Positions 17,701-26,922 of a stretch of DNA of 64,000 bases are shown piece by piece. A model generated the notes under the pieces. That model was given only the letters and a program-made list of their open reading frames with translations, made no database searches and had not been told where the DNA came from. The translations under genes were made by a program, and so were the position numbers. Every line of letters begins with the position of its first letter. The stretch's first letter is position 1. Source of the stretch: Vibrio sinus (lineage in GTDB: Bacteria; Pseudomonadota; Gammaproteobacteria; Enterobacterales; Vibrionaceae); assembly GCF_023634645.1 (NCBI RefSeq), contig NZ_JAMKMR010000019.1, forward strand, positions 1 to 64,000. Reading direction: 5' to 3'.

Positions 17701-19612
17701 CGGCGAATGCTTGTTGGAAATGATCTCTTGCTTCTCTTAAATCGACATTTTTGTCGCTCTTATGCAGCATCGAGAAATCCAGTATCCAATAGGTTTGTCC
17801 ATTGGTTTTATGCACTTCATAAGGCGACTCCCCGATCACACGTAGGCCGAGGTTTTCCAACATTGGCATCACATCAGAAAGATGAATTGGCTCGTCACGA
17901 TGATAAAGCTTTAGTCGCACCGCTTTAGAGTCTGCCGCTTCTTCTTGAGGTCGATAGAACAACATGTCCAATTTATGGTTGTCGTCTAATGCTTCAAGTC
18001 GCTCAATGTCTGCAACCGCAGAGCCAGGCATGACATCTTCTTTGTACGATCTTGGGAAAGCACGCATGTACTCTTTAGATAAAGGCAAGCCTTTACTTTC
18101 ACCAAAGTTCGCGACGATGGCTTCAGACAAGCGATCATCCCAGTTGGATGACACTTCCATTAAGTTTTGTTCTATATTTTTTACGTTCACATTCATGTTG
18201 TTATTGTCGACTCGGACAATGTAGTGAGTCCTAGCTAGAGGACTTTCTGAAAAGTACGTTGTGAATTCGACATCTTGTTCACAACCAAATGAAGCTTTTA
18301 AAATTCTTTGCGTGTGACGGCGTAACTCAGTGTTGTAGCGATCTTTGGTGACATACACCATACAGCTAAAGAATCGACCAAACGGGTCTTTACGCACGAA
18401 CAGTCTTAGTAGATCTCGGTCCTGCATTTGGACCACACCCATGCCTACTTCTAGCAATTCGTCTTCGTTTGCTTGAAGTAGCTCATCTCTCGGGTAGTTT
18501 TCTAAGATATTGTTTAGCGCTTTGTAGGAATAAGATCCATCACGATAACCACTGGCATCTAGAATACGCTCGACTTTCTCGCGAATAAGTGGGATGCCCG
18601 CCACACTTTGGTTATACACAGCAGAGGTATATAAGCCAGTAAAGCGATGCTCACCGATGACTTTGCCATCTTTATCAAACTTTTTAATGCCAATGTAATC
18701 GGTATACGCTGGCCTGTGGATGTGTGATTGTGCATTGCCTTTAGTGACAATCAATAAGAAGGGCTTTCTTGCTTCGAGTCTCGCCGAGTCAGAAAACTCC
18801 GACAGCTTCGTGCTTCTAACACGCGCCGGGTCTGCAAACAGCCCCAAGCCTTTTTCTTTCGTAGGGCGTAGTTCGGTGTCCCCTTCAATGTCGACTAAGT
18901 CGTATTCTTTATACCCCATGAAAGTGAAGTTATGATCACCCAACCAACGAAGGAATTTGACTGTTTCAACGTAGTGGTCTTTTTCGATGGGTAATTCATC
19001 TTCTTGAGATTGAAGTTGAACCGTCACTTCTTCTAACTTTTCGACCATCAAAAGCCAGTCTTTAACCACTAGACCCGTATCCGAAAGTACCTTTAACAAT
19101 TCATTTTTCAATGTTGTCATGGTTTCTTTGGCACTTAGCCTATCGACTTCGATATGGAATAGTGATTGGAAGACGCCCGAACCACTATTGATTCCATTCA
19201 CTACCCCTTTTTTGGTTCTGTCTATTTGAGTTGGACCATGTAGCATTAGGTGAGAAGCGAGATCCAATCGGCTTAACGCCATTTTTATTGAATCCACAAG
19301 AAACGGGCTATCAGGTACAACTATCTCCACGATTGTGTGAGTTGACTGCCATCCATGTCGACTTACGGTAGGGTTAAACACCCTAACAGATACATCCTCT
19401 GCCTTTTTCTCATTGATATGATGCCAAAGGCTTATAACTGCTCCATAGAGATCAGATTCATTCCTTTCATGTAAATCATCGTGAGAAACATTTCCGAATA
19501 GATGATTCGCAAGTTGTGTAACAAATGGCTGTTGAGCTAGCTCTAGTTTGTCTTGAATGAGTTTATACACTTTTTCAAGCAGCACCGGCATTAAAGTATC
19601 ACGCGCGGTCAT
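14771..19612 (-). CDS. gdhB: NAD-specific glutamate dehydrogenase, large type
   Basis: A 1613-aa enzyme of the ~180-kDa NAD-GDH class (Bac_GDH), which oxidatively deaminates glutamate to 2-oxoglutarate and ammonium during amino-acid catabolism. The start is MTARDTLMPVLLEKV, with GGAGTG upstream; a Met five codons earlier is less likely. A long N-terminal regulatory region (ACT-like) precedes the catalytic core at about residues 800-850 (ARGGLRWSDRQEDFRTEILG, PVGAKGGF), followed by the dinucleotide-binding part (VGDMAGDVFGNGMLLS). The length matches the Pseudomonas and Vibrio enzymes. It is monocistronic with its own terminator. Confidence 0.96.
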   Translation of the reverse strand: MTARDTLMPVLLEKVYKLIQDKLELAQQPFVTQLANHLFGNVSHDDLHERNESDLYGAVISLWHHINEKKAEDVSVRVFNPTVSRHGWQSTHTIVEIVVPDSPFLVDSIKMALSRLDLASHLMLHGPTQIDRTKKGVVNGINSGSGVFQSLFHIEVDRLSAKETMTTLKNELLKVLSDTGLVVKDWLLMVEKLEEVTVQLQSQEDELPIEKDHYVETVKFLRWLGDHNFTFMGYKEYDLVDIEGDTELRPTKEKGLGLFADPARVRSTKLSEFSDSARLEARKPFLLIVTKGNAQSHIHRPAYTDYIGIKKFDKDGKVIGEHRFTGLYTSAVYNQSVAGIPLIREKVERILDASGYRDGSYSYKALNNILENYPRDELLQANEDELLEVGMGVVQMQDRDLLRLFVRKDPFGRFFSCMVYVTKDRYNTELRRHTQRILKASFGCEQDVEFTTYFSESPLARTHYIVRVDNNNMNVNVKNIEQNLMEVSSNWDDRLSEAIVANFGESKGLPLSKEYMRAFPRSYKEDVMPGSAVADIERLEALDDNHKLDMLFYRPQEEAADSKAVRLKLYHRDEPIHLSDVMPMLENLGLRVIGESPYEVHKTNGQTYWILDFSMLHKSDKNVDLREARDHFQQAFAAIWAGDLESDGFNRLVLGASLTGREISILRAYARYMRQVGFPFSQAYIEETLSHYPGLAKGLVELFAKRFDPKFKGSKKGQDDLIKKMTEQLDHVESLDDDRIIRRYMEMITATLRTNYYQLDENKQSKPWLSLKMSPRDIPDIPKPVPAFEIFVYAPDIEGVHLRGGKVARGGLRWSDRQEDFRTEILGLVKAQQVKNTVIVPVGAKGGFVCKRQHNLSSRDEIFAEGQRCYKRFIRALLDVSDNVVDGDIVPPKQVVRHDEDDPYLVVAADKGTATFSDLANSVSEEYNFWLGDAFASGGSNGYDHKAMGITAKGGWESVKRHFREMGIDCQKTDFTAIGVGDMAGDVFGNGMLLSKHTRLQAAFNHLHIFIDPDPKSAPSWKERNRLFNLPRSSWEDYDAKLISKGGGVFSRRAKSISLSPEIQKMLGTKRSSVAPNDLIKMILSMEVDLLWNGGIGTYVKASTETHTEVGDRANDVLRIDGKDLKAKVVGEGGNLGLTQLGRVEFALNGGRVNTDFVDNVGGVDCSDNEVNIKIFLNGLVAQGDLTIKQRNNILESMEEEVGEIVLDDAYCQSESISVTEQHGVAIVKEQIRFIHAMEKAGHLDRALEYIPDDETLLEREKLGLALTRPELSVLVAYGKMVLKEELAHDDISNDEYHEQQLTNYFPTLLREKFSKHMHNHPLRAEIIATALANQMVNEVGCNFITRLQEETGSTAVDIANAYSAAREIFALGDVLKKVRALDNKADAATQYDVLYFVRRTLRRLTRWLLRNRTGKLSVKEVIELYRNDVLTIADNLEKMLVPDEVEEHNQVAQAWIEKGIDAKTANYVARLSSLYSVLDISSVARESKQTIEQTGKLYFNLGDRLSLHWFLKQINTQAVENHWQALARAAFREDLDWQQRQLTAQVLNCGCAPEKLDVLKALDEWIEQNEVALHRWENILNEFKVGSVHEFAKFSVALRELNLLNLNCATKE

Positions 19613-19801
19613 ATTTACACTCCACAATATTGATTATATTTTTGTAGGGGTTGGAGTAAGCATAGTGCTTACTCAGGGTAATGCACGGCCTTATTGTAAG
19701 AGCTTTACTATGATTTGGTGAATTGTTTCAGTGTCACAATGAAACAAATTTATCAAGAATGTGATAATGGTTATATTTGCGGATTAAATATCCAGCCAAA
19801 G

Positions 19802-20020
19802 TCATAAGCTTTCTAACTTAATAAACTTATTGCTGTGGTCTGTGGTCAGTCTAAATTGACCATTGATACCCCGTTGGGTTAAGAAAGGGCGAAAGCGCGA
19901 AGCAGGTAGTCGGATTTTCATTCCCTCGTTTGTCACCACTTGCACGTGGCTCGCAGCGCCCGAATAGTGGGCCACAAAGGACTGATAAGAGATGGAAAGA
20001 GAGAATAAATAATATTTCAT
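19802..20020 (-). CDS. DUF2835 family protein
   Basis: 72-aa protein with the DUF2835 pattern: an aromatic N-terminus with the YYLFSLSISY strand, GAASHVQVVTNEGMKIRLPASRFRPFLT, then GINGQFRLTTD. The family is small, basic and uncharacterised; the 'parameters of the fold' look like a beta-barrel with a conserved hydrophobic core. In vibrios it sits between pepN and gdhB, as here. The ribosome-binding site is weak. No enzymatic residues stand out. Confidence 0.8.
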   Translation of the reverse strand: MKYYLFSLSISYQSFVAHYSGAASHVQVVTNEGMKIRLPASRFRPFLTQRGINGQFRLTTDHSNKFIKLESL

Positions 20021-20043
20021 ATGGCCAATTGTTAAATAATATT

Positions 20044-20078
20044 AAGCAAGGTGGCATTATTATTTAACCACCTTGCTT
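20044..20078 (-). terminator. Inverted repeat downstream of pepN
   Basis: AAGCAAGGTGG at 20044-20054 and CCACCTTGCTT at 20068-20078 form a perfect 11-bp stem with a 13-base loop, 7 bp past the pepN stop. The T run is weak, so this is a terminator or an mRNA-stabilising hairpin between pepN and the DUF2835 gene. Confidence 0.65.
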
Positions 20079-20084
20079 TATTAT

Positions 20085-22691
20085 TTACTCTTCGAGAGCT
20101 TTTGTTACTTTTTCATATAAATCTTTTGCAAGGTTATTCATATTCTTTAGCGTGACTAATTCATTTCGTATTAACGCTTGTCTATGTGAATCATACTTTT
20201 TCAATTTAAGTAGTGGATCTAAAAGTCTTGATGCCACTTGCGGGTTACTTTCGTTAAGCTCTCTTAAAATTTCACCAGCAAATTGATAACCTTCACCCGA
20301 TTTAGCATGGAAGTTAACTGGGTTGGTATTCATAAACGCACCAATTAAGCTTCTGACTCGGTTAGGGTTTTTCATCGAAAACGCTTCGTGATTCATCGTT
20401 TCTTTGATGGCCTTGAGAGCACCAGCATCAGGATTACTACCCTGCAACTGGAACCATTTATCCATGACCAAACCATCATGTTTCCATTTTTGGCTGTAGT
20501 CTTCCATCAATCCACTACGGCATGAAAGCTGCGCGCTATTCGCGGCCTGCATCGCAGCCATTGTGTCTGTCATGTTGTGTGCCGATTGGTATTGCTGCTC
20601 TACCAGCTGTTGACCACTTTCAGTACGTGCCAAGTATGCCAAACAGCAGTTTCTCAGTGCACGTTGACCAATAGCACTATGCTCTAGTGAATATTCACCT
20701 TGCTCCAATCTTTGGTAAACCTGCTCAAGTTCGCTCTTCAGCTCGTTAGCAAGCGACGCCTTAAAGACGGTCAGAACATTATCGATAGCATCAACGTCAA
20801 TCAAGTCATACCAACCCGATACTTCATTGAAACTTGGCAATGTCATCATTTCCGCTACAAGCGCGGGGTCGAGCTCTTTATTCGCTAGCACACCTTTAAA
20901 CGCTGCAAGGATCGATTCAGGAACAATACATTCTTGATTTTGTTGAACACGTTCAATATTAGACTTGATGTGCTTGGCCAATAGCATTTGACCCGCGTCC
21001 CAACGAGAAAACTCGTTATTAGCATGAACCATTAAGAAGCTAAGCTCTTGATCATCATAGTCATATTCAAGTTTTACGGGCGCAGAGAACTCTAAGAACA
21101 ATGATGGAACTGGCTTTTCATTTACCCCTTCGAAAGTGAACACTTGTTCGCTTTCAGTCAGGCTCAAAACGTTCGACACAGATTGGCCATTTGACACTAG
21201 GTCAATAGTCGTGCCATCAGAGTTATACAATTCGACAGCAAATGGGATATGCAGTGCTTGTTTTTCTGCCTGATCAGCAGTTGGTGCCGTGTGCTGCTTA
21301 ACTTTCAGTGTGTAAGTCGAATGGCTTTCATCAAAATCACTTGATACTTCAACGGTAGGAGTACCCGATTGACTGTACCATAAGCGGAAATGCTTTAGGC
21401 TAATGCCGGAAGCATCTTCCATAGCGGAAACAAAATCTTCGCACGTCGCCGCTGTCCCATCGTGACGCTCAAAATAAAGCTTTATCCCTTTTTGGAATTT
21501 CTCTTCACCGAGCAAAGTATGGATCATACGGATAACTTCACTGCCCTTCTCATATACAGTTAAAGTGTAGAAGTTATTCATTTCTATCACTTTTTCTGGG
21601 CGAATAGGATGAGACATTGGACTTGCGTCTTCTGCAAATTGTGGCCCACGAATAATCCGTACGTTATTAATGCGATTGACCGCTCTAGAGCCTAAGTCAG
21701 AAGAAAACTCTTGATCCCTAAATACCGTAAGACCTTCTTTAAGGCTTAACTGGAACCAATCGCGACAAGTAACACGATTACCTGTCCAGTTATGGAAATA
21801 CTCATGGCCTATCACCGCTTCAATACCAAGATAATCTGTATCCGTCGCCGTTTTTTCATTGGCTAGAACAAACTTTGAGTTAAAGACATTCAGGCCCTTA
21901 TTCTCCATTGCCCCCATATTGAAGAAATCTACGGCTACAATCATGTAAATATCGAGATCGTATTCAAGATCAAACCGCTCTTCATCCCATTTCATCGCAT
22001 TGATGAGTGAGACCATGGCGTGGTTAGCACGATCCAGGTTTCCTTTATCAACATAAATCTCTAATTGAACATCTCTTCCTGATTTCGTTTTATAGTTATC
22101 ACGGAGAATGTCAAAGTCACCAGCCACTAACGCAAATAGGTAGCTTGGTTTTGGATGAGGATCTTGCCACTTAACCCAATGCTTATTACCCTTTAGAGTC
22201 CCTTGATCAATGCGGTTACCATTACTCAGTAGTGACGGAAATTTCTCTTGATCTGCTATTACTGTTGTTGTGTATTTAGCAAGTACATCTGGACGATCTA
22301 AAAAGTAAGTGATACGACGAAAACCTTCCGCTTCACATTGAGTGCAAAATGCGCCATCAGAAAGATACAAACCTTCAAGAGCCGTATTTTCTGCTGGGTT
22401 GAGTTCCGTAACAATGGTCAGTTCAAACTGATTTGGTAACGCGTGTATCTCTAATCCACCTTCTGTTTCGGTGTAATTTGCCCACGTTTCACCGTTAACG
22501 GATACAGTCTTTAATGTCAGTGACTCACCATCGAGCTTTAACGACGTTTGATCACCTAACTGAGTTACATTGGAGATTGCAGTCACAGTCGTTTGAGTTT
22601 CTTGCAACTCAAAGGTTAGGTCGACATCGGTAATAGTATGAGAAGGAGATTGATAATCTTTACGATATTTGGCTTGAGGAGTTTGCGCCAT
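20085..22691 (-). CDS. pepN: Aminopeptidase N
   Basis: PepN is a cytosolic zinc M1 aminopeptidase that finishes peptide breakdown downstream of ATP-dependent proteases. The 868-aa product matches the E. coli length (870). The substrate-anchoring GAMEN motif is at residues 260-264; the zinc motif HEYFH is at 296-300, with the third ligand Glu at about 319 (LKEGLTVF). The C-terminal half is the helical M1 domain. The start MAQTPQAKYRKDYQSPS aligns with the family. It is followed by DUF2835 behind a perfect hairpin. Confidence 0.97.
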   Translation of the reverse strand: MAQTPQAKYRKDYQSPSHTITDVDLTFELQETQTTVTAISNVTQLGDQTSLKLDGESLTLKTVSVNGETWANYTETEGGLEIHALPNQFELTIVTELNPAENTALEGLYLSDGAFCTQCEAEGFRRITYFLDRPDVLAKYTTTVIADQEKFPSLLSNGNRIDQGTLKGNKHWVKWQDPHPKPSYLFALVAGDFDILRDNYKTKSGRDVQLEIYVDKGNLDRANHAMVSLINAMKWDEERFDLEYDLDIYMIVAVDFFNMGAMENKGLNVFNSKFVLANEKTATDTDYLGIEAVIGHEYFHNWTGNRVTCRDWFQLSLKEGLTVFRDQEFSSDLGSRAVNRINNVRIIRGPQFAEDASPMSHPIRPEKVIEMNNFYTLTVYEKGSEVIRMIHTLLGEEKFQKGIKLYFERHDGTAATCEDFVSAMEDASGISLKHFRLWYSQSGTPTVEVSSDFDESHSTYTLKVKQHTAPTADQAEKQALHIPFAVELYNSDGTTIDLVSNGQSVSNVLSLTESEQVFTFEGVNEKPVPSLFLEFSAPVKLEYDYDDQELSFLMVHANNEFSRWDAGQMLLAKHIKSNIERVQQNQECIVPESILAAFKGVLANKELDPALVAEMMTLPSFNEVSGWYDLIDVDAIDNVLTVFKASLANELKSELEQVYQRLEQGEYSLEHSAIGQRALRNCCLAYLARTESGQQLVEQQYQSAHNMTDTMAAMQAANSAQLSCRSGLMEDYSQKWKHDGLVMDKWFQLQGSNPDAGALKAIKETMNHEAFSMKNPNRVRSLIGAFMNTNPVNFHAKSGEGYQFAGEILRELNESNPQVASRLLDPLLKLKKYDSHRQALIRNELVTLKNMNNLAKDLYEKVTKALEE

Positions 22692-22814
22692 GTCCGAGAA
22701 TCCTTATGACTGATAAAAATTTTACCCGTCTATTTCTACTCGGAGTTTCGTCAATATACAAGAACAATATATAAAATTGAGGTATTGTTATTTACATATT
22801 GTTAAAGCGGTAAG

Positions 22815-23477
22815 CTATTCCACACGGTTAAGAACCGCGTACATTCCCCCACCTTCTCCTTCAAGTGTCAGCTGATCTCTTGTCAGTGAGTAGCGAGTAC
22901 TGTGTTCACCATTCTCATAAATCAAAACCAAGTTGTCATCCTCGGTATAGTAAACCCCTTTATGTACGGCTTCTTCACCATCTTGATTAATCACTCGAAA
23001 TAGAAACACGAAATCAGGCTGAAGGATAAGGTCCATTTTTTCTACCTCACTGGCCATGAGGTCATCACCACTGAGATGCTCGCTCGACCAAATTCCAGCG
23101 AGCGTATTCGACAAAGCTTTGACAAACGTGACACCATTCAAGCTCAACAAATTGTGGTTTCCGGTATAGGCATAAACTTGAGGATCCTCAGAGTTCATCC
23201 CTAGTATCAAGGTGTCATTGTCCGCAGTATACGAGCCTTGCCAGTGCTCAACGCTATAATCTTTCTTTTGAATATTGATTTGAAAATCGTAATTAGAATT
23301 GAGTGTCAACTTAATGGTACGAAAGTTTTCTGTTGAGTCATTAGGGTTTGGATTAACGAGATACCAGTCGCCAAGTAAAAATGGCAAATCAAACTGAGTC
23401 AAATCGACGCTTTTTGGTGTCGGCGCGCTTGAAACGGAAAAACTCACACAAGCACAAATTAGCAACATACATCTCAT
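22815..23477 (-). CDS. Hypothetical exported protein
   Basis: 220 aa. A short signal peptide (MRCMLLICACVSFSVSSA) precedes a mature domain rich in beta strands: LGDWYLVNP, a run of strand-turn units, GIWSSEH, and a final CDS-end strand MYAVLNRVE. The layout (two GxW-type repeats, LLGDWYL and LAGIWSSE, each followed by strands) suggests two lipocalin-like halves. This is a shape inference, not a family match. Two Cys in the signal region do not make a good lipobox. It is upstream of pepN on the same strand but 120 bp away. Function unknown. Confidence 0.55.
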   Translation of the reverse strand: MRCMLLICACVSFSVSSAPTPKSVDLTQFDLPFLLGDWYLVNPNPNDSTENFRTIKLTLNSNYDFQINIQKKDYSVEHWQGSYTADNDTLILGMNSEDPQVYAYTGNHNLLSLNGVTFVKALSNTLAGIWSSEHLSGDDLMASEVEKMDLILQPDFVFLFRVINQDGEEAVHKGVYYTEDDNLVLIYENGEHSTRYSLTRDQLTLEGEGGGMYAVLNRVE

Positions 23478-23575
23478 TTCACGTTCCCTCTTTTTTTAAA
23501 GCTTAGGCCCATAAAAGCGAGAAAGCGAAACTAATTGGCATTACATATGCATATTGATCAATATAAAATACATAC

Positions 23576-23601
23576 AAAAAAGCGAGCTACGAGAGCCCGC
23601 T
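23576..23601 (-). terminator. Terminator of the proQ-prc operon
   Basis: AGCGAGCT at 23581-23588 pairs with AGCCCGCT at 23594-23601 (one G-T wobble on the minus-strand RNA), followed on the minus strand by a T run (the A run at 23576-23581). It is 26 bp past the prc stop. Confidence 0.8.
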
Positions 23602-23627
23602 TATTAGAAGTTTATTTTAGATGTAAG

Positions 23628-25622
23628 TCACTTAGTCATATCCACCATAATCGACACAGTTTCATCTAAGTAAGCATCTGGTTTCTCATAATCCTTAGGA
23701 ACATCATCCAAAGAAGCATAAGGTTTTAGCCCTTTTGCTTTTTGCCTTTCATTAATTCGTGAAAGTCTTAAGTCATCGGCTTTGGCGCTTTCCTCTTCTC
23801 TGACTTTCTCACTTAGAGAGATGAAGTTATCATCTTTTGTCTCTTTGTAGTGTTCAATATCCTCTTCAATGAACTTAAACTCCATATCATCTTTAATACG
23901 AAGCTTATGCTCTTCAGAGAGTTTATCAATCAGAGGCTTAAAATTATTGAGAGACTGATATTTCGCTTGAGCAATTTGGTCCCAAGGCAGTGCGTTAGCT
24001 TCGACACTCTCTCCAGTTTCGGAAGGATCAACTAACGATGGATAAGCGATGTCGGGAACCACGCCCTTATTTTGAGTGCTTCCGCCATTGATACGATAGA
24101 ACTTTTGAATCGTATACTGAACGTAACCCAACTCTTTATCGAACAAATCGTAAATCTGATTGAGTGACCGATGTTGCTGCACGGTTCCCTTACCAAAAGA
24201 GTTTTCACCAACCACAATAGCACGGCCATAATCTTGCATCGCAGCGGCAAAGATTTCAGAGGCCGACGCACTATAGCGATTAATCAACACAATCATCGGA
24301 CCTTCATAGCTTATGTTTCCGTCAGTATCACTATTCACATTGACTCGACCATAACTATCTCTTACTTGGACAATAGGACCACTTTTAATAAACAACCCGG
24401 ACAGCGCGGTGGCTTCTGTTAATGCGCCACCACCATTATTGCGAAGATCGACAACAATCCCATCCACGCCCTGAGATTTAAGATCCGTCAGTAGCTTCTC
24501 TGTGTCTCTTGATAAACCAACATAAAAACTCGGTACCTCTAGAACACCAATTTTCTTGCCATCTTTCTCGATCACCTCAGATTTGACTGCTCTATCTTCG
24601 AGACGGATCTTATCGCGCGTTATTGTGACAACGTGACTTTTAGCATCTTTACTGTCTGGCAGTATTTCGAGCTTAACTTTAGTCCCTTTCGGACCTTTAA
24701 TCAGTTGTACAACGTCATCCAAGCGCCAGCCAATCACATCAACTATCGCTTCTCCATCTTGACCAACCCCGACTATTCGATCTCCTTCACCCAGTTGTTT
24801 ACTTTTAGATGCTGGGCCACCAGCAACCAAAGAGCGAATGACCGTGTAATCATCCGTCATTTGCAATACTGCCCCTATTCCTTCAAGAGATAAGTTCATC
24901 TCTGACTGGAATTGTTCGGCATTTCTAGGAGAAAGATAGCTGGTATGAGGGTCGACTTCACGAGCAAACGCATTCATGTAAAGCTGAAACGCGTCTTCGT
25001 TATGAGTTTGACTTAGACGACGTATCGCATTGTTATACCGCTTACCCAGAATCTCTTTAATTTCAGGCCAAGTTTTACCCGTCATTTTCAGATTCAGTGC
25101 ATCGTATTTAACACGCTTGCGCCACAGTTCATTGAGCTCAGCCTCATCTTTTGGCCAAGCGGCTTTGCTCCTATCTAACTGCAGTGACTCATCAACATCA
25201 AATTTCATTTCTTCGTCTAGCAGAGAAAGCGCGTATTTAAATCGATCATATCGCTTGCGCATAGACAAGTTGTAAACATCGAATGCAATTTGGTTGTTGC
25301 CCGACTTCAGCTGATCGTCGAGTTTGTCGGACCATTTATTAAAGGAGTCAATATCAGATTGGGTGAAAATATTTCTGTTGAAGTCAAGGAGCTCTAAATA
25401 ACGTTCGAAGATGCCTTCTGAGAACTGATCATTGAGGTCGAAGTGCTTATAGTGGTTTTGAGTGAATCGCCACATTACCCGTTTACTTGCTGTTTCGTGT
25501 TGGGTTTCAGGAGCAAGTACAGGAAGGTCCTTCTTACTGATGTTGGCTTCTAGTGCCTGAACTGGGGTTACTGCTAACCAGAGGCTAGCAGCAATCAGCG
25601 TCAATTTTAAACGGGTTTTCAT
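23628..25622 (-). CDS. prc: Carboxy-terminal processing protease Prc (Tsp)
   Basis: Periplasmic S41 protease that trims the C-terminus of PBP3 (FtsI) and degrades ssrA-tagged and peptidoglycan-hydrolase substrates. The 664-aa product has a signal peptide (residues 1-23), an N-terminal Prc helical domain, a PDZ domain (LSLEGIGAVLQMTDDYTVI), the S41 catalytic core with Ser in NRYSASASEIFAAAMQDYG and Lys in GENSFGKGTVQQ, and the C-terminal DUF3340 region. It begins 17 bp after proQ, the conserved proQ-prc pair. E. coli Prc is 682 aa, so the length is normal. Confidence 0.96.
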   Translation of the reverse strand: MKTRLKLTLIAASLWLAVTPVQALEANISKKDLPVLAPETQHETASKRVMWRFTQNHYKHFDLNDQFSEGIFERYLELLDFNRNIFTQSDIDSFNKWSDKLDDQLKSGNNQIAFDVYNLSMRKRYDRFKYALSLLDEEMKFDVDESLQLDRSKAAWPKDEAELNELWRKRVKYDALNLKMTGKTWPEIKEILGKRYNNAIRRLSQTHNEDAFQLYMNAFAREVDPHTSYLSPRNAEQFQSEMNLSLEGIGAVLQMTDDYTVIRSLVAGGPASKSKQLGEGDRIVGVGQDGEAIVDVIGWRLDDVVQLIKGPKGTKVKLEILPDSKDAKSHVVTITRDKIRLEDRAVKSEVIEKDGKKIGVLEVPSFYVGLSRDTEKLLTDLKSQGVDGIVVDLRNNGGGALTEATALSGLFIKSGPIVQVRDSYGRVNVNSDTDGNISYEGPMIVLINRYSASASEIFAAAMQDYGRAIVVGENSFGKGTVQQHRSLNQIYDLFDKELGYVQYTIQKFYRINGGSTQNKGVVPDIAYPSLVDPSETGESVEANALPWDQIAQAKYQSLNNFKPLIDKLSEEHKLRIKDDMEFKFIEEDIEHYKETKDDNFISLSEKVREEESAKADDLRLSRINERQKAKGLKPYASLDDVPKDYEKPDAYLDETVSIMVDMTK

Positions 25623-25639
25623 GCGTAGGAGTATCTCCT

Positions 25640-26257
25640 TTAGGCGCGCAAGTGCTCCGCTTTAACGACCATTTGTAAGCCGTTTACAAGTTGAACACGT
25701 ACATCTTCCTTATTGATTTCAACAATGGTTGCAGCCATATTCCCTTTGCCCATGTTCACATTCACTTGTTTGCCGACAATCATTTCATCTGCATTCAAAG
25801 CTCTTGTTTTAACTGGTTTTTTAGCGTCTTTATGAGCTTTCGACGTTGTGCGACGAGGTTGAGTCTTTCTCACCTTTTTCGCTTTTTCTTCTTTTGTTTT
25901 TTGAGCTTGTTCCTTCCGTTTCGCTTGAACTCTAGCTTTGCTCTCCGCGAGTGTGGTTTTCGCATGCTCAACATGCTCTTCTTCTAACTCTCCACATGTG
26001 TTTCCATCTAAGTCAACACGAGTAGCACCTGGCTTTACGCCATGTAGATAGCGCCAAGAAGACGTATATTGCCTTAAAGCCGCTCTAAGTTGAGTTTTGC
26101 TGACCTTAGGGTCTTCACTTAATCTCTCGGCAAGATCTTGAAAAATGCCAATTTTCAAAGGTTTTGCTTCACCTTCTAAAGTAAAGCACTTAGGGAAACA
26201 TTCAGCAATATAAGCAATGACTTCTTTGCTGTTCTTCAACTTTTCAGTGTTTTCCAT
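25640..26257 (-). CDS. proQ: RNA chaperone ProQ
   Basis: ProQ is a FinO-domain RNA-binding protein that stabilises sRNAs and mRNA 3' ends. The 205-aa product has the FinO/ProQ domain at about residues 1-120 (KEVIAYIAECFPKCF, AALRQYTSSWRYLHGV), a Lys- and Arg-rich disordered linker (about 105-150) and a C-terminal Tudor/Hfq-like fold (GKQVNVNMGKGNMAATIVEI). The start MENTEKLKNSKEV aligns with the family. It heads the proQ-prc operon. Confidence 0.95.
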   Translation of the reverse strand: MENTEKLKNSKEVIAYIAECFPKCFTLEGEAKPLKIGIFQDLAERLSEDPKVSKTQLRAALRQYTSSWRYLHGVKPGATRVDLDGNTCGELEEEHVEHAKTTLAESKARVQAKRKEQAQKTKEEKAKKVRKTQPRRTTSKAHKDAKKPVKTRALNADEMIVGKQVNVNMGKGNMAATIVEINKEDVRVQLVNGLQMVVKAEHLRA

Positions 26258-26357
26258 GAGGATTCCTGGTTAATGCGGTCTTCCGCAAGCATGTAGATAA
26301 AGATTTGAAGTATTATAGTGACCTGCAAATGAAAAACCACACTCAAAGATTAAAATC

Positions 26358-26828
26358 TCATTTATTAGAGCGCGAATTAAGCACCTTTTCGACTTCACGG
26401 ACTAAAAATACCAACCCTTCTTCATCTATCTGGCTAAATCTTGATATTTCTGGGCTATCAATATCAAGCACGCCCACAAGTTCACCGTCAACGGAAAACG
26501 GAATAACAATTTCAGAATTGCTCGCTGCATCACAAGCAATATGACCTTCAAATTGATGAACATCGTCAATCCTTTGAACCGTATTGGTCGCAATTGACGT
26601 GCCACATACCCCTCTGCCGACAGGAATACGAACACAAGCAGGTTTTCCTTGAAAGGGTCCTAACACTAACTGATCCTGTTTTAATAAGTAGAACCCAACC
26701 CAATTAATTCTATCTAGCTCCATATTTAAAAGTGCGCTTAGATTAGAGAGGTTTGCAATCAGGTCAGTTTCACCTTCCAAAAGTGCAACAGCTTGTTTCG
26801 TTAGACGATGATAGTGTTCGATGTTCAT
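26358..26828 (-). CDS. msrC: Free methionine-(R)-sulfoxide reductase
   Basis: GAF-domain enzyme (fRMsr, YebR) that reduces free Met-R-sulfoxide in the cytosol using thioredoxin. The start is MNIEHYHRLTKQAVALL, which has GGAAGT upstream and gives 156 aa; the earlier in-frame Met at 26897 lies in the divergent promoter region. The three cysteines of the redox relay are present (GKPACVRI, GRGVCGTS, HIACDAAS). It is divergent from letA, as yebR is from yebS in E. coli. Confidence 0.93.
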   Translation of the reverse strand: MNIEHYHRLTKQAVALLEGETDLIANLSNLSALLNMELDRINWVGFYLLKQDQLVLGPFQGKPACVRIPVGRGVCGTSIATNTVQRIDDVHQFEGHIACDAASNSEIVIPFSVDGELVGVLDIDSPEISRFSQIDEEGLVFLVREVEKVLNSRSNK

Positions 26829-26900
26829 TGTTACTTCCAAATTATTGATAACACCTCGATGTATATCACATCTCAAAATCAGTTCGCAATGAAACATTGC

Positions 26901-26909
26901 TGTTATACT
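26901..26909 (+). promoter_or_regulatory. Extended -10 promoter for letA
   Basis: TGTTATACT at 26901-26909 fits an extended -10 element (TGn before TATACT). No good -35 is visible. Transcription would start near 26916, only a few bases before the first letA Met, which favours a later start codon. Confidence 0.5.
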
Positions 26910-26922
26910 TCAAGCTATCAAT

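Noticed and set aside
24625..24637. matS-like sequence GTGACAACGTGAC in prc
   Set aside because: One mismatch in the right arm (G for C); only exact matches were listed.
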